Source of the DNA: Muscardinus avellanarius
Lineage: Eukaryota; Chordata; Mammalia; Rodentia; Gliridae
Length of the DNA stretch: 64,000 nt
Direction of reading: 5' to 3'
Assembly: GCA_963383645.1 (NCBI GenBank)
Contig: OY726571.1
Span: forward strand, 78,346,476-78,410,475
The position numbers and the translations under genes are program-made. This document shows positions 59,601 to 64,000 of the stretch, one piece after another; within the stretch, counting starts at the first letter, position 1, and the number at the start of each line of letters is the position of its first letter. Under the pieces are notes generated by a model. The model was not told the DNA's origin and ran no database searches. It was given only the letters and a program-made list of their open reading frames with translations.

Positions 59601-60932
59601 TATTGTACATTTCAAAAGACGGTGACTCATGTTTTCTTTGTCTGTCTGTCTATCTGTCTGATCTCTTTGTTTTGTGCGCATGGGGTAAATGTCAAAAGGG
59701 AGGATTTCTGGAGTTTTGTTTTAAATCATGGGTCTTGCCCTAACAACAGACCGGCTTGTTCATAACCTTGGGCATCTCATCGGATGAGGGATTATTGTGC
59801 TTTGCCTAAACACTTAGTAGATGCGGCAGATGTCTATTCAAATATTACTTTAAAAAATGCCTGGAATTGTATTTAAATTGCTTCAATTATTCACTAATTA
59901 AATTGCAGATTGTTTCTCCTGGGGATTTTACACTAGGCTGTGGTTCTTCATTGTTTGTGTTGGACAATGACAAAATAAATCTTACGCTTTGTAGCACGGT
60001 GAAAAATCCTGCTGAATGAGCTAAATAAGTCCACAATCATCCCATAACAGACTTATTTTTAATACAACAATCTTTTTTTTTTTTTTTTCTTGCCAGACCA
60101 AGCGTGGACAGATAGTGGGCTTTTGTTAGTTTTTATTTCTGTATTCAACTCTGGTGCCTTAAATACCTGGAGGGGTCATAGACACAATGGAGACCCATGT
60201 GCTCTATTGAATGTGCCAGCCTCCTCGCGTTGCTGGGGTTTTACCAAGAAATGCATAATGGAGCTCAGATATTTTAAAACCACATGTGTGTTTCTCATAT
60301 GGTTGCACAATTTGAATCCTTAATCAGTCTTTGCGAGAGGCTCAATGTAGCGCCCGGTTTTCCCGAGTACTGCGTCTAGAGGCCTTATCATTTGTGGTTG
60401 TCTCGCTATCCCGGTTACAAATTCTCCCATGTGCTATTTTCATTTACAGCAAGAAGGGGAGGAAGAAACAAAATCCAAAATAGGGAGCAGGGAAGGAGCC
60501 AGATGTTAAGTGCTCCTGCAGACCAAAGACTTGTCACGATGTGCCTTTGGTATTTTTAAACAAGAATGCTTGCTTGCTCTTAAAATGTAAATTATTTCCA
60601 TTCCCCTAAAAAAAAAAGCCCCAACAATTTCATGCTAATATTCACTCGTATCCACAGATAATTAAGACTTTGTTCTCAGAATAAATAAATGTCTAACAGG
60701 GATTTGGGATAGTCAGTGGGCAGTCAGTGTCTCTGGGAACCCTTTCAAATGCTTTTTCTATAGAATGCTTTTGACCTAGGAGGGATGCGAGGATTCTTCC
60801 CACTCTAGACAAGGAAAGAGAGGCTCAGCAGGTAAAAAGACTTGCTCAAGTGTCATGTGTACAATAAACAGCTTACTTAAGATTATGTCTTTTTTCTGAT
60901 ATATGTGTTCAGAGTTTTCAAAAAGCAACGCT
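59601..60932. other. SINE-free island, 1.3 kb
   Basis: Single-copy DNA except a T-run (60072-60089) and an antisense MIR-like core (60795-60865: CAAGGAAAGAGAGGCTCAGC then AAAGACTTGCTCAAGTG). An inverted SOX-type pair CATTGT/ACAATG lies at 59949-59969. No supported exon. Confidence 0.5.
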
Positions 60933-61215
60933 AAGCTGGATGTGCTGGGGCACACCTGTAATCCCAGTACTTGGGAGGTTGAGATGGGAGGACTGCAGGT
61001 TTGAAACCAGCCTCAGCAACTTAGGGAGGCTGTCAGCAACTTAGCAAGATCCTATTTCAAAATAAAAAAATATATATAAAAATGTGTAGGCCTAGCAGAG
61101 ATAGAATGCCTCTGGGTTCAATCCCTAGCATGACAAAAATAATAAATAAGATAAAGGCTGGGGTATAGCACGGAGATGCAATGCCCTTGGGTTCAATCCC
61201 CAGTGCTTTCTCTCC
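60933..61215 (+). mobile_element. B1-dID SINE with duplicated dID tail
   Basis: Sense; head AAGCTGGATGTGCTGGGGCA, dID unit 1 61088-61134, A-rich spacer, dID unit 2 61155-61207 (GGCTGGGGTATAGCACGGAG). Confidence 0.87.
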
Positions 61216-61781
61216 CCTCACATTCAGAAAGCAACATTATATTTTTCAAGATGTTCCTAATATCAGTCATCTTTTAGTCATGGGAACTGATGTAGCGGCA
61301 TCTCAGGCATATGGATGTTATTGACAATCTCAGATAAAATGGAAGAATTTAGTTCCGCTCAGTGACTTGCCCCAGTCTGCAGAGCCAGAGGGGAGCTACA
61401 GAAGGACCAGGATCTAAGCTATGAAATAAAGTGCTCTTCCAAACAAAGCACCTCTGAGTGACCCGAGATGGCTGGTGGGAAAGAGTGTGTCACCAACATA
61501 AATAATCGGGAAGAAGTGTTAGATGAGATTGAGGCAATCCAGAGGGTCCCTCATGGAGCTGTTGAGAGACCAAGGAGGGCGAAGAAAGGAGGATGACCTG
61601 GTGTCCAAGGTAAATTGAGAGATGGATCTTAGCACTGTGGACAGAAACTACAGCCACAAATGGCAGATCCAGAGGAAAGATGTTTCCATCTGGATTTATG
61701 CAGCAAAAAAGATGATGGGGAACCAGGAAAATGAAAGCAATATATCGCTGATGGTTACATCCGATCAAAATGCAGGCACAT
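61216..61781. other. single-copy DNA
   Basis: 61355-61440 (CAGTGACTTGCCCCAGTCTG) hints at an antisense MIR end. The open frames at 61490-61768 (minus) and 61622-61906 (plus) are opposite each other and unrecognised. Confidence 0.45.
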
Positions 61782-61999
61782 TTTATTTATTTAATTTTAT
61801 TTTTTGTGGTACTGGGGGTGGATCCCAGGGGCTTTTCTACCTCTGGGCTACACCCTCAGACCTATTTTATACTTTATTTGGAAACAGAGTCTCACTAAGT
61901 TGCTGAGAGCCTCACTAAGTAGCTGAAGCTGGCTTCGAGCCTGTGCGATCCTCCTGTCTCAGCCTCCCAAGCGCTGGGATTACAAGTGCGTGCGCCACA
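61782..61999 (-). mobile_element. B1-dID SINE, form 2
   Basis: Antisense; ACTGGGGGTGGATCCCAGGG, head GGCTTCGAGCCTGTGCGATC to GTGCGTGCGCCAC. The last bases of the head are missing. Confidence 0.9.
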
Positions 62000-62204
62000 A
62001 TTTAAATGGGCTTTCCACATGCATATTTCTATGGTGAGACCGCCCCCCACACCACAGAAATTATATTGTAGGTAAAGACCTCTTTTAGTCTCATATGTCA
62101 TTCATTAAACAAGCAAATCCACACACTGTTTCCTGGACTCTCTTCCCTTGATTGTAAAATAAAAATGTAAAATATAAATTCACTTATGAATTTATATCAC
62201 CACC

Positions 62205-62362
62205 TACATCACCAGCCCCTTTTTATGGTGATTGTTTGGTTTTGAAACAGGGTCTTGCTAGCTCGCTGAGGGTCATGATACACACCTGAGGCTGTCCTCA
62301 CACCAGCAATGCTCCAGTCTCAGCTTCCTAGGATTACAGGTGTGTACCACCATGCTTGGCTT
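62205..62362 (-). mobile_element. B1-like head, old
   Basis: Antisense; CCAGCCCC then TTTTGAAACAGGGTCTTGCT to GTGTGTACCACCATGCTTGG; only the last bases of an ID part precede it. Confidence 0.72.
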
Positions 62363-62365
62363 CTG

Positions 62366-62430
62366 TTTCCTTCCTTCCTCCCTCCCTCCCTCCCCTCCCC
62401 TCCTCTCCCCTCCCTCCTCCCTCCCTCTCT

Positions 62431-62490
<60 letters not shown>

Positions 62491-62492
62491 TC
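62366..62492. repeat. 127-nt uninterrupted pyrimidine tract
   Basis: (CCTT), then (CCCT)-rich, then (CTTT)n, with no purine on the + strand. Tail of the SINE at 62493. Confidence 0.97.
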
Positions 62493-62663
62493 ATACAGAG
62501 GCATTCTATCTCCCAGCTATACCCCCAGCCCTATTTTATATTTTTTATTTTGAAATTGGGTTGCTGAGTTTTGCTAAATTCCTGAGGCTGGTCTCAAACC
62601 TGCAACTCTCCTGCCTCAGCCTCTGAGTAATGAGATCACAGGCACGTGCCAGCACACCAGGCT
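62493..62663 (-). mobile_element. B1-dID SINE, 3' end cut
   Basis: Antisense; starts inside the ID part (ACAGAGGCATTCTATCTCCC), head CTGGTCTCAAACCTGCAACT to CACCAGGC. Confidence 0.83.
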
Positions 62664-62746
62664 TAATTTTTTAAATGAAATGTAGCTATTTTGTTCTTTA
62701 AAGGTTTGCCCAATGTTAGTTTTTGGTATACTGTGTGGAAAGTGCC

Positions 62747-62894
62747 TTTTTTTTTTTTTTTTGTACTGGGGATGGAACCCAGGGGCATTCCACCTCCAAG
62801 CTACACCTCCAGCCCTATTTTTTTTTATTATTTATTTTGAAACAGGGTCTCACTGAGTTGCAAAGGGCCTCCCTATGTAGTAGCTGAGGCTGTG
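62747..62894 (-). mobile_element. B1-dID SINE, 5' truncated
   Basis: Antisense; T-run, ID part and linker complete, head stops after TAGTAGCTGAGGCTGTG. Confidence 0.86.
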
Positions 62895-63026
62895 TGAGTC
62901 TGAGTCATTGGCTGGTCATCCTGACAATTAGATTTGCAAGGACCCTTAGCTTAACTAGCAAATACATTGTCGTACTTGCACACTTGGTTTTCTGTTTGAT
63001 CGTTGTTGTTTTAAATGATATGTAGA

Positions 63027-63226
63027 AGCCAGGCGTGATGGCGCACGCCTGTAATCCCAGTATTTGGGAGGCTGAGACGGGGGGATCGTGGTTTGCGGAC
63101 AGCCTCAGCTACTTAGTGAAGCCCTTTGCAACTCAGCGAGACCCTGTTTCAAAATAAAGAATATTAAAAAAAATCAGCTGGAGGTGAAACTCGGAGGCAG
63201 AATGCCCCTGAGTTTAATCCCCAATA

Positions 63227-63228
<2 letters not shown>
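63027..63228 (+). mobile_element. B1-dID SINE, canonical
   Basis: Sense; AAGCCAGGCGTGATGGCGCA; tail AGCTGGAGGTGAAACTCGGA. Confidence 0.91.

Positions 63229-63271
<43 letters not shown>
63226..63271. repeat. (CA)n microsatellite
   Basis: About 23 CA units; SINE tail. Confidence 0.96.
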
Positions 63272-63273
<2 letters not shown>

Positions 63274-63372
63274 TGATGGATGGAATTAAAGTCAGATTCT
63301 GATCATTTTAATGTGTGGATCTAGTTGGGAGCAGCTCAAGGCAGATACATTCATTCAATGACCATGTTCTAG

Positions 63373-63592
63373 TTTTCTTTTTCTTTTTTTTTTTTTGCGG
63401 TACTAGGGATTGTACCCAGGGGCATTCTACCTCCGAGCTACATTCCCAGCCCTGTTTTTATTCTTTATTTTGAAACAGGGTCTCACTGAGTTGTGGAGCA
63501 TCTCACTAAGTCACTGAGTTTGGCCACGAACCTGTGATCCTCCTGTCTGGGCCTCCCAAATACTGGGATTACAAGCATGTGCCACCACGCCC
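63373..63592 (-). mobile_element. B1-dID SINE, canonical, with 13-bp target duplication
   Basis: Antisense; GACCATGTTCTAG is perfect at 63360-63372 and 63593-63605. Confidence 0.94.
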
Positions 63593-63605
63593 GACCATGT
63601 TCTAG

Positions 63606-64000
63606 CTCTGATGTTATGACAGAGGATATAAACATGGGTAAGCTCTGGTATCTGCCATACAGAGCTCTTGGCTTGGTGGGGGAGGTCAGTACAGGAGCAG
63701 TGGTTGTATCCTATAAGGTGTTAAGGGCTCAGGGAAAGTCAAAGGAAGGACTGAGGAGCTGACTGGCTCTGCCTGGGGACAGGAGAGGCCCCCAGGCAGG
63801 AGACAGGAGAAGGAATGAGACCAGAGGGACCACATTCCAAGCAGCGGAAGAGCCAGCAGAGAGGGAGGTGTGCAGCCTTCTGAGTGTGGGTGGGCTCTGG
63901 CCAGGGCCGGAAGGGCCGGGGCCCACGCGCAGGTGAGGATGGAGAGGCTGTGTCCAGGAGGTGCTTGGACTTTTCTCCGTGGACACTGGATGCTCTTGAA
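63606..64000 (-). mobile_element. possible L2 3' region
   Basis: ACAGAGGATATAAACATGGG, CCATACAGAGCTCTTGGCTT, GGGGGAGGTCAGTACAGGAG and the purine-rich run to the end resemble antisense L2 3' sequence, as at 3.2-3.6 kb. Diverged; runs off the window. Confidence 0.4.

Noticed and set aside
1..64000. A new multi-gene system
   Set aside because: No coding exons or gene clusters could be supported anywhere; all strong patterns are transposable elements and simple repeats.

Overview
The window is mammalian nuclear DNA from a rodent, most probably a squirrel (Sciuridae). The basis is the dominant repeat: about 125 copies or fragments of a dimeric SINE with a 7SL-derived B1 head, an A-rich linker and a shortened tRNA-Ala-derived ID tail. 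This matches the published B1-dID architecture of squirrels, dormice and relatives. Older pan-mammalian fossils (MIR, L2, Tigger/MER2, MLT1-type LTRs, old L1) sit beneath it. I found no convincing protein-coding exon, tRNA, rRNA or snRNA gene and no CRISPR. The open reading frames are short and explained by SINEs read through (recurring peptides such as GILPLSYTP or VVAHACNPS), by microsatellites (poly-TH, VCVC, IHPS) or by chance. The window is best read as intergenic or deep intronic DNA.

SINE nomenclature used here (my labels). Canonical form: the head has TTCG(C/T)GGACAGCC, the linker is like AAAATAAAGAATAAAAAA, and the tail runs GGGCTGGGGGTGTAGCTC to CCATCCCCAGTACTG. Form 2: the head has GGTTCGAAGCCAGCCTCAGC, then TTTCCAAATAAAGTATAAAA and AGGTCTGGGAGTATAGCC. 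Form 3: a short, GC-rich, apparently young version in which the middle of the head is deleted (GCCAGCGCGGCTGGCTTAAG) and the ID end is rearranged to TTCCAGGAACCCC. On the + strand, antisense copies begin with a T-run and end in CACCACGCCCGGC. Boundaries are by eye, about +/-10 bp.

Layout. 1-6 kb: AT-rich DNA with a few SINEs, an L2 fossil on the minus strand (3.15-4.3 kb) and a 1-kb L1 3' end (4.8-5.85 kb). 6-11 kb: dense SINEs, an old L1 and a Tigger/MER2 copy broken up by nested SINEs. 11-16.5 kb: more single-copy DNA, a CATC microsatellite and an MLT1 LTR. 16.5-26.5 kb: SINE stacks, a 7SL monomer fossil, an ERV LTR inserted in a SINE and a MaLR-like LTR. 26.7-28.2 kb: the longest repeat-free island. 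28.6-38 kb: a SINE/microsatellite thicket holding a second Tigger/MER2 copy with an L1 tail and serial SINE insertions. 38-39.1 and 40.4-41.4 kb: single-copy islands. 41.6-48.6 kb: L1, a solo class-II-like ERV LTR with a probable target duplication, MLT1 and ID elements. 49.3-57.7 kb: the densest SINE section, including a three-level nest. 57.7-64 kb: mostly single-copy DNA with MIR, SINEs and a long pyrimidine tract.

No set of genes works together here. The biology visible is retrotransposition history: repeated L1-driven SINE insertion at T-rich sites, often inside earlier SINEs, followed by expansion of SINE tails into microsatellites. I did not find evidence for a new functional system. 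The best leads are the three SINE forms with different promoter-box integrity, tandem multiplication of the ID tail, the same SINE landing site in two Tigger copies, two L1 tails with the same start, and two ERV LTRs.
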